This document shows positions 9,844 through 20,304 of a DNA stretch of 64,000 nt, piece after piece (position 1 is the stretch's first letter; every line of letters begins with the position of its first letter). Position numbers and translations under genes: made by a program. Under the pieces are notes generated by a model that saw only the letters and a program-made list of their open reading frames with translations, searched no databases and was not told the origin of the DNA. This DNA comes from an uncultured Kangiellaceae bacterium. GTDB lineage: Bacteria; Pseudomonadota; Gammaproteobacteria; Enterobacterales; Kangiellaceae. The stretch lies in NCBI GenBank assembly GCA_905479925.1, contig CAJQOL010000007.1, positions 1 through 64,000 of the forward strand, given 5' to 3'.

Positions 9844-11043
9844 ATGGTAAGGGAGATTAGCATGCCCGACGAGGTAGCTGAAAAAATACAAGGTAATTTA
9901 GAAACCAGCCCGGTAAAGCAATTTTGGCTGTTACAAACTAGCTATTGGACATTTCTTTGCTTTGTTAGCTTGTTCACTCTAACGCTTTGGTACGGACAAC
10001 AGGAATGGTCCTATATTAGCCATACATTGTTGCAGGCTTTTATTGGTTTAATTTTATCGATTCCCCTTTTCTTGGCGCTTATGCGTATCTGGCATTGGTC
10101 GTTGCCCAAACGAGTCAGTGTAAGCATTGTTCTTGTTATGTTAATTTCGTTTCTATGGACGGTTGCGCGAGTAAGTACGTTTATTCTAATGACGGAAGAA
10201 AAGGATGTATGGCGCGATTTTGGTGGTTGGTATTTCGGTAGTATTTTCATCTTTCTTTGCTGGACAGGCCTTTTTTATGGTATCCGTTATTACCAGCTTT
10301 TTCAGTTAGAGCACCGCATCATGGCTAGAGCGGAAGCGGAAATTAGGGAAGAGCAGTTAAAACGGATTCAAGCGCAGTCTATTGCCAGAGATGCACAAAT
10401 TAAGATGTTGAGATATCAGCTTAATCCGCACTTTTTATGCAACACACTGAATGCAATTAATTCTCTAATAGAACTTGAAGAATCTGATAAAGCGCAAAAA
10501 ATGACGGTCCAATTGAGTAAATTCCTTCGTTATTCTCTAGATAATAACCCTGATACAAAAATCTCACTAGAAATAGAACTCAATGCGCTTAACTTGTATT
10601 TGGAAATTGAAAAAACGCGATTTGGAGATCGTTTAACACTGCAATTTGATATTTCTGAACAAGCACATCAAGCTTTAGTCCCTAGTTTATTGTTGCAACC
10701 TATCATTGAAAACTCAATGAAACATGTTATTGCACAAAACGAGGACGGCGGCACCATCAGTTTAAGCGCAAATGTTAGAAATGATCGCCTTATCTTAACC
10801 TTGAGCGATACCGGTTCGGGTGTTACAGTCGAGAGGACCAAAGTAAGAAGTTCAAAAAGACGGGGCATAGGCTTGAGAAACATTGATGAAAGGTTAAAAG
10901 TGCTATACGACCAAGACTATACCATTGATCTCACTACCCGCCCTTCTGGTGGTCTAAGAACCACCATCAGTATTCCCTATGAAACCGAACCTTGCTCTGA
11001 AGAAGATATCGACCGGCGAAATCACCGCGGGTTTATAGTATGA
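9844..11043 (+). CDS. LytS/YehU-type sensor histidine kinase (start more likely at 9862)
   Basis: N-terminal TM helices; His-kinase motif RYQLNPHFLCNTLNAINSLIE; GIGLRNIDERL; GGGAG just upstream of the ATG at 9862. Confidence 0.9.
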   Translation: MVREISMPDEVAEKIQGNLETSPVKQFWLLQTSYWTFLCFVSLFTLTLWYGQQEWSYISHTLLQAFIGLILSIPLFLALMRIWHWSLPKRVSVSIVLVMLISFLWTVARVSTFILMTEEKDVWRDFGGWYFGSIFIFLCWTGLFYGIRYYQLFQLEHRIMARAEAEIREEQLKRIQAQSIARDAQIKMLRYQLNPHFLCNTLNAINSLIELEESDKAQKMTVQLSKFLRYSLDNNPDTKISLEIELNALNLYLEIEKTRFGDRLTLQFDISEQAHQALVPSLLLQPIIENSMKHVIAQNEDGGTISLSANVRNDRLILTLSDTGSGVTVERTKVRSSKRRGIGLRNIDERLKVLYDQDYTIDLTTRPSGGLRTTISIPYETEPCSEEDIDRRNHRGFIV

Positions 11044-11870
11044 AAAAATTATCCACCGTCATTGTTGACGACGAACCACTAGCTCTTAAGCTATTACGCA
11101 AAAAGCTGGAATTATGCGACCAAGTAGAAATTGTCGCCGAATGTAAAAATGGACGAGAAGCCATCAATACTATTATCAGCAAAACGCCTGATTTAGTGTT
11201 TATGGATATTCAGATGCCGGGTCTCGACGGACTAACCGTTGCGAAACAGCTGCAGTCTGATATTTTACCGCTGATAGTATTTACTACCGCATATGAACAA
11301 TACGCCTTGGACGCTTTTGACGTACATGCAGTCGACTATGTTCTAAAACCAATAGATACCGAAAGAATTCAACGGGCCGTTCATCGAGCCTTAGAACGTT
11401 TTGAAAATGGTGAAGAGGACAACCAAAATAAGTCCCGTATTATTGGTGCAATTGACGCCATCAATGAAAAAGAGGCATCGAATAAGGGAAATACAGCAAA
11501 CAAACAAAACACAGAAGTTAACCAGGCCAATGAGCAAATAGAAAGAAAAATTGTCATTAAAGATCGAGACGACATTACTTTGCTTGAGCAGTCGCAGATA
11601 GACTGGGTTGATGCTGCCGGAGATTATGTCTGTATTCACGCCAATGGAATTACCCATATTAAAAGAAGTACACTAACCAAGCTGCTCAAAGAGCTAGATC
11701 CGGTCATCTTTAAACGGGTTCATCGATCAACAATCGTCAATCTTAATAGCATTAAGAAAGTTATTCCTCACACAAAAGGCGAATTTTTTCTTAAGCTTGG
11801 TGAGTTTGATCAAGTAAAAGTTAGTCGTAATTATCGTGAGACCATCAAGATTTTTCTTACCGGTATGTAA
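11040..11870 (+). CDS. LytTR-family response regulator
   Basis: Receiver domain (TVIVDDEPLA, LVFMDIQMPGLDG, FTTAY, DYVLKPI) plus LytTR domain (WVDAAGDYVCIHA...RVHRSTIVNL); ATGA overlap with the kinase gene. Confidence 0.93.
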   Translation: MKKLSTVIVDDEPLALKLLRKKLELCDQVEIVAECKNGREAINTIISKTPDLVFMDIQMPGLDGLTVAKQLQSDILPLIVFTTAYEQYALDAFDVHAVDYVLKPIDTERIQRAVHRALERFENGEEDNQNKSRIIGAIDAINEKEASNKGNTANKQNTEVNQANEQIERKIVIKDRDDITLLEQSQIDWVDAAGDYVCIHANGITHIKRSTLTKLLKELDPVIFKRVHRSTIVNLNSIKKVIPHTKGEFFLKLGEFDQVKVSRNYRETIKIFLTGM

Positions 11871-12116
11871 ATAGCAGCTAGTTTCTAGCGATCTACCGGT
11901 TACCAATGGTAGTTTGACGGTATCGATTCAACTGCAGCTCAAGCTCTCGTTCAACCTGGCCTTCAACCTAGGATCAAAACGACTATAACTCACCATTTGA
12001 TTCTGAATTCAAAAATAGTGATCGAGATCGGTTATAACCGTGCTTGCTTCTTCTATAATTAAAACTTCGGTAATAGACTTAGCAAACCAATTAACCGATT
12101 ACCCATAAATCAACAA

Positions 12117-12617
12117 TTGACCAAGAAGAGTCTCACCATGTCAAACGATGATCTAGTCACCGCCGAAAGTATTGAGAATTGGAGCATGGTATTTCCCAAC
12201 CAAGCTAATCCTAACGGTAATATGTTTGGTGGTGATCTGCTGGCAATCATGGATACAACGGCGGCCATGGCTGCCAAACGTTATAGCCAACGGCAGGTAT
12301 CTACGGTTTCGGTTGAAGCGGTTCATTTTGCAAAACCATTTATGGTTGGCGACAATATAAAAGTAACCGCAAAGGTTGTGCTAGTGGGAACTAGCTCAAT
12401 GATGGTTAAAACGCTGGCATTCAAAGATATCGGCCAGAATCAGGTAGAGCAGTGTGTTAGTGCTTATTTCAACTTAGTTGCGTTTGACGAAGATAGAGTC
12501 CCGACAGCGGTTCCTAAACTGCGACTTTTGAAGGAGAATAACGCTGACTACCAACGCGCGTTAGTCATTAAAGAAAGTGCTCAAACTCGCCACAAACAAC
12601 TGCAAGCTGTAAAGTAG
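12117..12617 (+). CDS. Acyl-CoA thioesterase, hotdog fold (start probably the ATG at 12138)
   Basis: FPNQANPNGNMFGGDLLAIMDTTAAMAAKRY, VEAVHFAKPFMVGD. Confidence 0.88.
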   Translation: MTKKSLTMSNDDLVTAESIENWSMVFPNQANPNGNMFGGDLLAIMDTTAAMAAKRYSQRQVSTVSVEAVHFAKPFMVGDNIKVTAKVVLVGTSSMMVKTLAFKDIGQNQVEQCVSAYFNLVAFDEDRVPTAVPKLRLLKENNADYQRALVIKESAQTRHKQLQAVK

Positions 12618-12656
12618 ACAAGTTGGATAGTTCGAGACAATAACCACTCACTTCGG

Positions 12657-12860
12657 CTAGCGTTTGTTGCTTTTACGGCGTCGCTCAGTATTGCTTAGAA
12701 TCTCTAACCGTCTTTCATTGTTAGCGCTGTGCCAACCCGTAATTTCATCAACATGCCTAAAGCAGCCCATACAAATATCTTCGTCATCTAAACAGCAATT
12801 GCTGATGCAGGGTGATGTAATGAGCTTTTGCTCTAAATTATTGATTGGAATCTTACTCAT
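12657..12860 (-). CDS. DUF1289-family small Cys-rich protein
   Basis: SPCISNCCLDDEDICMGCFRHVDEITGW. Confidence 0.88.
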   Translation of the reverse strand: MSKIPINNLEQKLITSPCISNCCLDDEDICMGCFRHVDEITGWHSANNERRLEILSNTERRRKSNKR

Positions 12861-12886
12861 AACGAAAATGTTTAAGACTAATTACA

Positions 12887-14164
12887 CTAGTTTAAGTTTG
12901 ACGGTAAACGAGGCGTTGACAACAAAGTTGCAAAACGCTTCCAGCGCCCTTCCAGACTTTGGTCAGGACCAGACTCTACCCATTGCTTTACCATGTCCTT
13001 TCCCCAATTATAATTGATGACATAAGCACCATAAGTATCCCAAAAATCAACTCTCTGCGCTGATTTTTTGGCACTGGTTAGGGTGTATTTTTGCAGTAGC
13101 TCTACCGAAGCCTGCTTGTCGATTTTGCCATCTAAATAAAGGCGAGCTATTTCATTACCCGCATAATTCAGTCTAGCGGTTAGTTGATTAAATTTTTGAT
13201 AGCTAGCCGCAAGCTTTTGATCAATACCGATCATTGGAAACAATACATCACGTTCAAAAATCATCTTTTCATCGCCGGGAAACGCCATTTCAATACCATA
13301 ATTTGCACTTCCCTCAGCAATTAAAGATTGGGGACTAAACAGTGCGTAGACGCTAAACTCTTTCCAACCCTGTTTTTTTGCCAAGTTAGCTTCTAATAGC
13401 GCGTTGTAAGTATGATGACCTGGATAACCTTCATGACAACCCAAATCGATTGCCCTTGAAACATGAATAGGTAACTCAACATTTACTTGAATAAGGGAAA
13501 AGGCATTTCCCTGATACCAGTTATAACCACTCCAAGGTTTATTTTCTACAAACTCCAGTTTGAAGTTTTCATTCTCGAGCAAATCGACGAACTGTTGGGT
13601 TCTTTCCCTACAAGCATCAATCGCGACATCAAACACGGCTTTCAACTTATCTTTTGGGATAACAAATTGTTTCTTAAATGAATCAACTTTTTCGGAAAGC
13701 GGTTGCTCTCCAACCAACATTTTATCTAGCTCAGTAAGTACTCGGTCGAAATCCTTCAACTTATTATGTGGCGCTTCGGTATCATAGAGTGCTTTACTTT
13801 GCTGATCAAAGTCGTATTTTGTATCACCCTTTAACATTTTGCTTCTAGCATTTAAGGAAGATAATTGTATTCTTAAATAGTCTAACCTAAGTTGCTTTAA
13901 CGGGTCTTCGTCGGTCATACCGGTTACAAACTTGACTAAATGTGCAGATGCCTTATCAATACTCTCTAAACTAATTTTTTTGTCATTGGCCGCCTGTCGC
14001 CATTCTTTAGGACCATAATATGCATCAACGTAGGCCGAGTCATGGACACCAAGAGCCAGAACCAACTTAACATATTGTTCAGATACCTCATTAACTAACA
14101 CATCATTAGCACTGAATGCTGATAGTGGTAAACCAATTAAAATAAGAAGAATGATTTTTTTCAT
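12887..14164 (-). CDS. DUF885-family periplasmic protein
   Basis: Signal peptide MKKIILLILIGLPLSAFSA; DLGCHEGYPGHHTYNALLE; IAEGSANYGIEMAFPG. Confidence 0.75.
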   Translation of the reverse strand: MKKIILLILIGLPLSAFSANDVLVNEVSEQYVKLVLALGVHDSAYVDAYYGPKEWRQAANDKKISLESIDKASAHLVKFVTGMTDEDPLKQLRLDYLRIQLSSLNARSKMLKGDTKYDFDQQSKALYDTEAPHNKLKDFDRVLTELDKMLVGEQPLSEKVDSFKKQFVIPKDKLKAVFDVAIDACRERTQQFVDLLENENFKLEFVENKPWSGYNWYQGNAFSLIQVNVELPIHVSRAIDLGCHEGYPGHHTYNALLEANLAKKQGWKEFSVYALFSPQSLIAEGSANYGIEMAFPGDEKMIFERDVLFPMIGIDQKLAASYQKFNQLTARLNYAGNEIARLYLDGKIDKQASVELLQKYTLTSAKKSAQRVDFWDTYGAYVINYNWGKDMVKQWVESGPDQSLEGRWKRFATLLSTPRLPSNLN

Positions 14165-14180
14165 TATAATTTCCCTTCAA

Positions 14181-15629
14181 CTAACTTCGCCAGAAATCCG
14201 GCGAGAATAAGACTAATAGTGTAAAGATCTCAAGTCGACCAAACAACATCGCGAGTGAAAGCACCCATTTTGAAACGTCGCTAAGCTGCGAATAGTTGCT
14301 TGCCACATCACCAAGTCCGGGCCCCAGATTATTCATACAAGCTGCAACCGCCGAGTAAGCAGTAATTTGGTCGTGACCATCGGCCATTAACACGAGCATA
14401 AAGATAAAAAACAGCACCACATAAGTGGAGAAAAAACCCCATACGGATTCAACTATTTTTTCTGGAACAGCATTATTACCTATACGAATTTTGAAAATCG
14501 CATTAGGATGTATTAAGCGTTTTATTTCTCGGGTTCCTTGTTTAAATAACAGCAGAATCCTGATTACTTTCATGCCTCCGCCGGTTGATCCGGCGCAACC
14601 ACCAACAAAGCTGACAAACAATAATAAGACCGGTAAAAAAATCGGCCATGTTGTAAAGTTGTCGGTTGCAAATCCCGTAGTGGTCCCTATAGAAATGGTA
14701 TGAAAAATCGATTTAACAACGGCATCTGAGAAATTGTAATAATCATGAGCAACTAAAATTAGAACCGAGACGATGGCGACCACTAGCAAAATAGACATAT
14801 AAACTTTAAATTCAGTATCGGCAAAATAAGCGCTTAAGCTCAAACGTCGTACGGCAACAAAATGCAGCGAAAAATTAACGCCAGATACAATCATAAAGAA
14901 GCTACAAATTAGCTCAATATTCGTATTATCGAACCAACCAATACTTTCATCATGGGTGGAAAAACCACCGATCGCAATGGTTGAAAAACTATGACTTATG
15001 GCATCAAATAAGTTCATTCCTGCGCCCCAATAGCTCAAGGCACAGATAACCGTTAGACCAAAATAGATATACCAGAGCGCTTTTGCGGTTCCCGCAATAC
15101 GAGGGGTAAGTTTGGCATCTTTTACCGGTCCCGGAGTTTCTGCGCGATACAACTGCATACCACCAATACCTAACATGGGTAGAACCGCCACCGCCAAAAC
15201 AATGATACCCATTCCACCTAACCACTGTAGCTGCTGCCGATAAAATAAAATGGAATGTGGTAATTGATCAATACCGGAAATGACCGTCGCACCGGTTGTC
15301 GTTAGCCCTGAAAACGATTCAAAAACAGCATCCGAAATGCCAAAATTAGGAATGCCTCCTAAATAAAGCGGCAATGCCCCCATGAAACTTAACACCGACC
15401 AGAACAAAATAACCACGAGGAAGCCATCGCGGGTGCGGAGCTCGCCGCGGGCGTTTTTGCGAGGTAAATATAAAATTAAACCGAGTGACGAGCTAACGAT
15501 AAAAGCAGTAAAAAATGCCAAACCGCCACCATCACCATAATGAAGTGCGACCAAGATAGGCGGCAACATTGCTAAGCTGAAAATTAGCAATAAAATGCCC
15601 AATATTCTTATGATGACCTGAGTTTGCAT
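14181..15629 (-). CDS. trkH: Trk potassium uptake membrane subunit TrkH
   Basis: Multi-TM; SGLTTTGATVISGID, QWLGGMGIIVLAVAVLPMLGIGGMQLYRAETPGP, FVGGCAGSTGGGMKVIR. Confidence 0.95.
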   Translation of the reverse strand: MQTQVIIRILGILLLIFSLAMLPPILVALHYGDGGGLAFFTAFIVSSSLGLILYLPRKNARGELRTRDGFLVVILFWSVLSFMGALPLYLGGIPNFGISDAVFESFSGLTTTGATVISGIDQLPHSILFYRQQLQWLGGMGIIVLAVAVLPMLGIGGMQLYRAETPGPVKDAKLTPRIAGTAKALWYIYFGLTVICALSYWGAGMNLFDAISHSFSTIAIGGFSTHDESIGWFDNTNIELICSFFMIVSGVNFSLHFVAVRRLSLSAYFADTEFKVYMSILLVVAIVSVLILVAHDYYNFSDAVVKSIFHTISIGTTTGFATDNFTTWPIFLPVLLLFVSFVGGCAGSTGGGMKVIRILLLFKQGTREIKRLIHPNAIFKIRIGNNAVPEKIVESVWGFFSTYVVLFFIFMLVLMADGHDQITAYSAVAACMNNLGPGLGDVASNYSQLSDVSKWVLSLAMLFGRLEIFTLLVLFSPDFWRS

Positions 15630-15681
15630 CGCTTATTATTGACCCATTATTTGTGATCGTTACTCTTGGCAGACATTTCGT

Positions 15682-17055
15682 TTAGAAGAATGTTAAGTCA
15701 ACTTGGAATATACGCTCAACATCACCAACGTATTTTTTATCAACTAGAAATAAAATCACGTGATCATCAGACTGAATAACAATATTATGATGGGCAATTA
15801 TGACCTTTTCTCCACGGACAATTGCACCGATGGTTGTTCCTTTCGGTAACTCAATTTCACCGATTGCTTTACCGACAACTTTTGAAGTATCTTCGGTACC
15901 ATGTGCTATCGCTTCCATCGCTTCGGCAGCACCACGACGAAGGGTGTAAACATTGGCAACATCACCTCGTCTAATATGGGTGAGCAACTTTCCCGTTGTT
16001 GTGTGCTGTGGCGAAACGGCAATATCAATTTCATTACCTTGCAATAAGTCGGTATATGCCGTTCGATTTATAAGAACCATCGTTTTGCGCGCACCAAGAC
16101 GTTTTGCCAGCATTGCTGACATAATGTTTGCTTCATCCTTATTAGTTACCGCAATAAATACGTCCATTTGGTCGATATTTTCATCCAGCAAAAGCTGCTG
16201 ATTACTGGCGTCACCATGAAGTACAATGGTATCTTCTAAATCATCACTTATTGCCATTGCTTGGGTCGCATTCATTTCCAAGAGTTTGACGTAATATTTA
16301 TCTTGAAGCGCCGAAGCTAAGCCGCGTCCAATATTACCGCCGCCGGCAATCATAATTCGTTTGTACGGATTTTCTAGTTTTTGAAGCTCACCCATAATTT
16401 GTCTTATATGGTTGCTTGCTGCAATAAAAAACACTTCATCATCAGCTTCAATGACGGTATCACCGGTGGGCATTATAGCTTTACCTCTGCGGAAAATAGC
16501 CGCAACCCGCGCTTCGATATTTGGCATATGTGAGCGTAATGTTGATAACGTGTTACCAACTAACAATCCACCGTAGTAAGCTTTTACCGCCACTAATCGA
16601 AGTTTACCTTCGGCAAAATCCATTACCTGCAAAGCACCGGGATTTTCGAGTAAACGGTGAATGTGTTTCACTACTAGTTGTTCTGGGCTAATAACAACGT
16701 CAACCGGCAGGTTATCAGCATTAAACAGCGTTTTCTCTTTTAGATACTCTGGGGAACGTATTCGAGCGATTTTGGTTGGGGTGTTAAAAACGGAATAAGC
16801 AACCTGACAGGCGATCATATTAGTCTCGTCGCTGTTAGTAACTGCAATCACTAGGTCGGCGTCTTCGCACCCGGCCTGACGAAGAATTTGTGGATGAGAG
16901 CCGTAACCAACAACCGTTCTTAAATCGAGTTGATCCTGCAGCGCACGCAGTTTTTTAGGATTAGTGTCCACCACGGTAATATCATTATCTTCCCCGGCTA
17001 AACTAACCGCCAAGGTACCGCCCACTTGACCGGCACCCAGTATAATAATTTTCAT
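15682..17055 (-). CDS. trkA: Trk potassium transporter NAD-binding subunit TrkA
   Basis: [30 protein letters not shown]; duplicated RCK domains; adjacent to trkH. Confidence 0.96.
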   Translation of the reverse strand: MKIIILGAGQVGGTLAVSLAGEDNDITVVDTNPKKLRALQDQLDLRTVVGYGSHPQILRQAGCEDADLVIAVTNSDETNMIACQVAYSVFNTPTKIARIRSPEYLKEKTLFNADNLPVDVVISPEQLVVKHIHRLLENPGALQVMDFAEGKLRLVAVKAYYGGLLVGNTLSTLRSHMPNIEARVAAIFRRGKAIMPTGDTVIEADDEVFFIAASNHIRQIMGELQKLENPYKRIMIAGGGNIGRGLASALQDKYYVKLLEMNATQAMAISDDLEDTIVLHGDASNQQLLLDENIDQMDVFIAVTNKDEANIMSAMLAKRLGARKTMVLINRTAYTDLLQGNEIDIAVSPQHTTTGKLLTHIRRGDVANVYTLRRGAAEAMEAIAHGTEDTSKVVGKAIGEIELPKGTTIGAIVRGEKVIIAHHNIVIQSDDHVILFLVDKKYVGDVERIFQVDLTFF

Positions 17056-17233
17056 ATCCGCCTAACCACCTAGTATTCCTAACAATCTATTGGAAAAAAG
17101 CTCTTTAAACCTTCATTAAGCGCAATAAACGCTGTCATTATTTAATTAAATATCAGCTAACCATACACCCTAACGGGCTAATTTGCAGAAAAATTGGCGT
17201 AACACCAACGACTCTCTTGGTTAAGCTGCTATT

Positions 17234-18589
17234 TTAGACGGGTTTTACCAAAGCGCACAGGTAAAAGCCATCCATTTGATATTCTCCAGGAAAAATTTGT
17301 TGCCCGATACTAGCGCTATCATTGAGTTTATAGTCTTCTAATGGCGCTAATTGATAGGCCTCGCTGGTATGTTTTTGCATAAACCTTTTAATCTGCAGTT
17401 CATTTTCCCGTTTTAAAACCGAACACGTAGCGTAAACGAGGCGACCACCGGGTTTTAGTAACTGCCACATTCGTTCTAGAATTTTTTCCTGCAACTCAAC
17501 TAAATTGGCGATGTCGGTCTTCTTTCTATGGATTTTTATGTCTGGATTTCTACGAATAACCCCGGTCGCGGAACAGGGTACATCTATCAAGATTCGATCA
17601 AAATATTGACCGTCCCACCACGCTTCCACATCAACAATATCTGCACATTTGAGGTTGCTGCTAAAACCAAACCTTTCCAATGTCTGATCAATTCTAGCAA
17701 GCCTGTTTTCCGACATTTCTACCGAAGTTAACGTTACGGAGGGCTCTCTTTGCAATATATGAGTGGTTTTTCCGCCGGGTGCAGCGCAACCATCTAAAAC
17801 CCGTTGACCAGGTTGTAAATCAAGTAGTTCCACCGTCAACTGCGCCGCCGCATCTTGAACGGTAACATGTCCCGACTCAAAATTTGGCAGTTGAAAAACA
17901 TCACAAGCCTGTTCAAGAACTAGTCCGTCTGTCGCTAATGGATGCTCCTTCGATTCTAAGTCATTCTCTAGAAGTTGTTGCTGATAGTCTTTGCGGTTGC
18001 AGTGAAGAGAATTTACCCGAATGGTCATAGGCGCTTGTTGATTGTTCTGTTGCAAGATTTGCCCAGCTTGTTCCTCTCCCCAATCTTCGCTTAATTGATT
18101 GATGATCCAATTTGGATGGGAATACTGATAGGTTTTCGCTTTTTGCAGCTTTTTCTCAATGTCCGATTGTTGCCGCTGAAAATTTCTTAATGTTGCGTTA
18201 ACTAAGCCAGAAGCCCAAGGTTTTTTTATTTTGCGGGTTAGCTCGACACATTCCGACAATGCAGCGTGGTCTGGAACAGATAAATAACGCAATTGATAAA
18301 TACCAATTAACAAAATGGTCCAAACGTCAGTATCTTTTAGTTTTAAAGGTTTCTGTAATAGCTGGTCTAAAATAGCTTTGATTTCATGGTAAAAACGCAA
18401 ACTGCCAAATAACAACTGTTTGGCAAAAGCCGGTTGGTCAATATTTATCTGAGAAACACTATCCCTCGCTAGCAGTTCATTCACCGAACGTCCGTCTTTG
18501 ATAACCGCGGTTAACCATCTAAGCGCTTGTAACCTAGCGTTCACCAATGGCTGCTGGGAATTAGCGGACATCAACCAAGCACCGGACAA
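17234..18589 (-). CDS. rsmB: 16S rRNA (cytosine-967-C5)-methyltransferase RsmB (start probably 18571)
   Basis: NusB-like N-terminus; QDAAAQLTVELLDLQPGQRVLDGCAAPGGKTTHI; DVPCSATGVIRRNPDIK; YATCSVLKRENE. Confidence 0.95.
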   Translation of the reverse strand: MSGAWLMSANSQQPLVNARLQALRWLTAVIKDGRSVNELLARDSVSQINIDQPAFAKQLLFGSLRFYHEIKAILDQLLQKPLKLKDTDVWTILLIGIYQLRYLSVPDHAALSECVELTRKIKKPWASGLVNATLRNFQRQQSDIEKKLQKAKTYQYSHPNWIINQLSEDWGEEQAGQILQQNNQQAPMTIRVNSLHCNRKDYQQQLLENDLESKEHPLATDGLVLEQACDVFQLPNFESGHVTVQDAAAQLTVELLDLQPGQRVLDGCAAPGGKTTHILQREPSVTLTSVEMSENRLARIDQTLERFGFSSNLKCADIVDVEAWWDGQYFDRILIDVPCSATGVIRRNPDIKIHRKKTDIANLVELQEKILERMWQLLKPGGRLVYATCSVLKRENELQIKRFMQKHTSEAYQLAPLEDYKLNDSASIGQQIFPGEYQMDGFYLCALVKPV

Positions 18590-19563
18590 TCTTCAAACCA
18601 TTGGCGTTTAGAATTAAGTAAATCAGAAACCGCCATCGCTCGACTGCCGTCTGCCTGCAATTGGGTCAAGCGTATGCAGTTTGAGTCCCCACAGGCCACC
18701 AAAATTCCGTTCTTATCAAAACTAATCACCTGTCCTGGTTTCGCATTCGCTGATGCCGGTTTTTCATCGAGTTCTGCACCCCAAATCCTTAGCCGTTGAC
18801 CATTAACATGGGTAAAACTCACCGGCCAACTGTTATACGCGCGTATTTTTCTTTCAATTTGTTGAGCCGATAATCGCCAATCAACAACGGCCTCATCCTT
18901 GCTGAGCTTATGTGCATAAGTCGCCAGCTCGGCCGACTGTATTTCACCGGGAGCTAAGCTAGATGGATTTCCCTGCTGATAACTGTTTAAAAATTCAATA
19001 ATTGATTGGCTACCCAGTAGCATCAGTTTATCGTGCAACGTTGAACCGGTATCATTTGCCTCAATATTGCAACTAACCTTAGACAACATGTTGCCAGTGT
19101 CGAGCCCTTTATCCATCTGCATGATGGTAATACCGGTTTGTTGATCCCCAGCTTCAATTGCTCTTTGAATAGGAGCCGCACCTCGCCAACGAGGCAATAA
19201 CGAGGCATGGATATTGACACAACCAAAACGCGGTCGGTCCAAAACGGCTTGAGGCAGAATGAGTCCGTAAGCGACCACGATCATTAGGTCCGCTTGGTAG
19301 CGAGCTAACACCGCTAACGGAGTATCACCATCTTGATTAAGTGTTTGATCAAATTTTAGCGGCTGCTCAACGGGAATATCATGTTCCACAGCTAAACTTT
19401 TGACCGGTCCAAACGCTAGTTTTTTGCCGCGACCTACCCGACGATCCGGCTGACAATACACAGCCACAATATTGTGGCCGGCGTCAATCAATGCGTTAAG
19501 GATATTCGCCGAAAAGTCAGGCGTTCCGGCAAAGACGATTCTTAAGGGAGGATTAGAAGGCAT
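18571..19563 (-). CDS. fmt: Methionyl-tRNA formyltransferase
   Basis: RIVFAGTPDFSANIL; NIHASLLPRWRGAAPIQRAI; gene order with def and rsmB. Confidence 0.97.
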   Translation of the reverse strand: MPSNPPLRIVFAGTPDFSANILNALIDAGHNIVAVYCQPDRRVGRGKKLAFGPVKSLAVEHDIPVEQPLKFDQTLNQDGDTPLAVLARYQADLMIVVAYGLILPQAVLDRPRFGCVNIHASLLPRWRGAAPIQRAIEAGDQQTGITIMQMDKGLDTGNMLSKVSCNIEANDTGSTLHDKLMLLGSQSIIEFLNSYQQGNPSSLAPGEIQSAELATYAHKLSKDEAVVDWRLSAQQIERKIRAYNSWPVSFTHVNGQRLRIWGAELDEKPASANAKPGQVISFDKNGILVACGDSNCIRLTQLQADGSRAMAVSDLLNSKRQWFEDCPVLG

Positions 19564-19638
19564 ATATTTTCTCTATGCTGTTATCACCAGACTAGGGTAT
19601 TTCTGCCCATCAAGTAAAGTAACAACGATCTTGATTGG

Positions 19639-20169
19639 TTACATACTTGACGATTGCTTTGCTTTTAACTCTTTTTCTAATCGCTTTTTAATACGATTTC
19701 GTTTCAGCGCAGACAAATAGTCAACAAACAACTTACCTTTAAGATGGTCGAGTTCATGCTGAATGCACACCGCTAATAAACCATCAGCATCCATTTCAAA
19801 CACTTTTCCTTGTCGATCTAACGCTTTAATAGTTACAGCGTCGGCACGTTCTACTTTCGCGTAAACACCCGGGAAAGACAGGCAACCTTCCTCCATTTCT
19901 TCAACACCACGTAATTCGACAATCTCAGGGTTTATAAAAACCAATGGATTATCCTTATTTTCAGAAACATCCAGAACAAACATCTTTTGGTGGAAGTCGA
20001 CCTGAGTGGCCGCTAAACCTATACCTGGCGCGGCATACATGGTTTCAAACATGTCATCGATTTGGGTTTGAAGCGATTGTCCGAAATCGGAAATGGTACT
20101 CGCTTTTTTACGCAATCGCGGGTCAGGGTATTCAAGAATTTTTAATAAAGCCATAAGTGTGTGACGCAA
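19639..20169 (-). CDS. def: Peptide deformylase (start probably 20154, [11 protein letters not shown])
   Basis: [31 protein letters not shown]. Confidence 0.97.
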   Translation of the reverse strand: MRHTLMALLKILEYPDPRLRKKASTISDFGQSLQTQIDDMFETMYAAPGIGLAATQVDFHQKMFVLDVSENKDNPLVFINPEIVELRGVEEMEEGCLSFPGVYAKVERADAVTIKALDRQGKVFEMDADGLLAVCIQHELDHLKGKLFVDYLSALKRNRIKKRLEKELKAKQSSSM

Positions 20170-20304
20170 GTTATAGTAAAAACATAAGAAATACTGCTAA
20201 GATTATGATCATACTGGAAAATTTGTTGAGTTTATACTGGGTTTTTCGACTTATTTTACGCTAAAATAAGCTCAATGCTTAAATTTTCATCTATTATTTA
20301 AGCA

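Noticed and set aside
12664-13017. 117-aa plus-strand ORF
   Set aside because: Overlaps two well-supported minus-strand genes (DUF1289 and DUF885).
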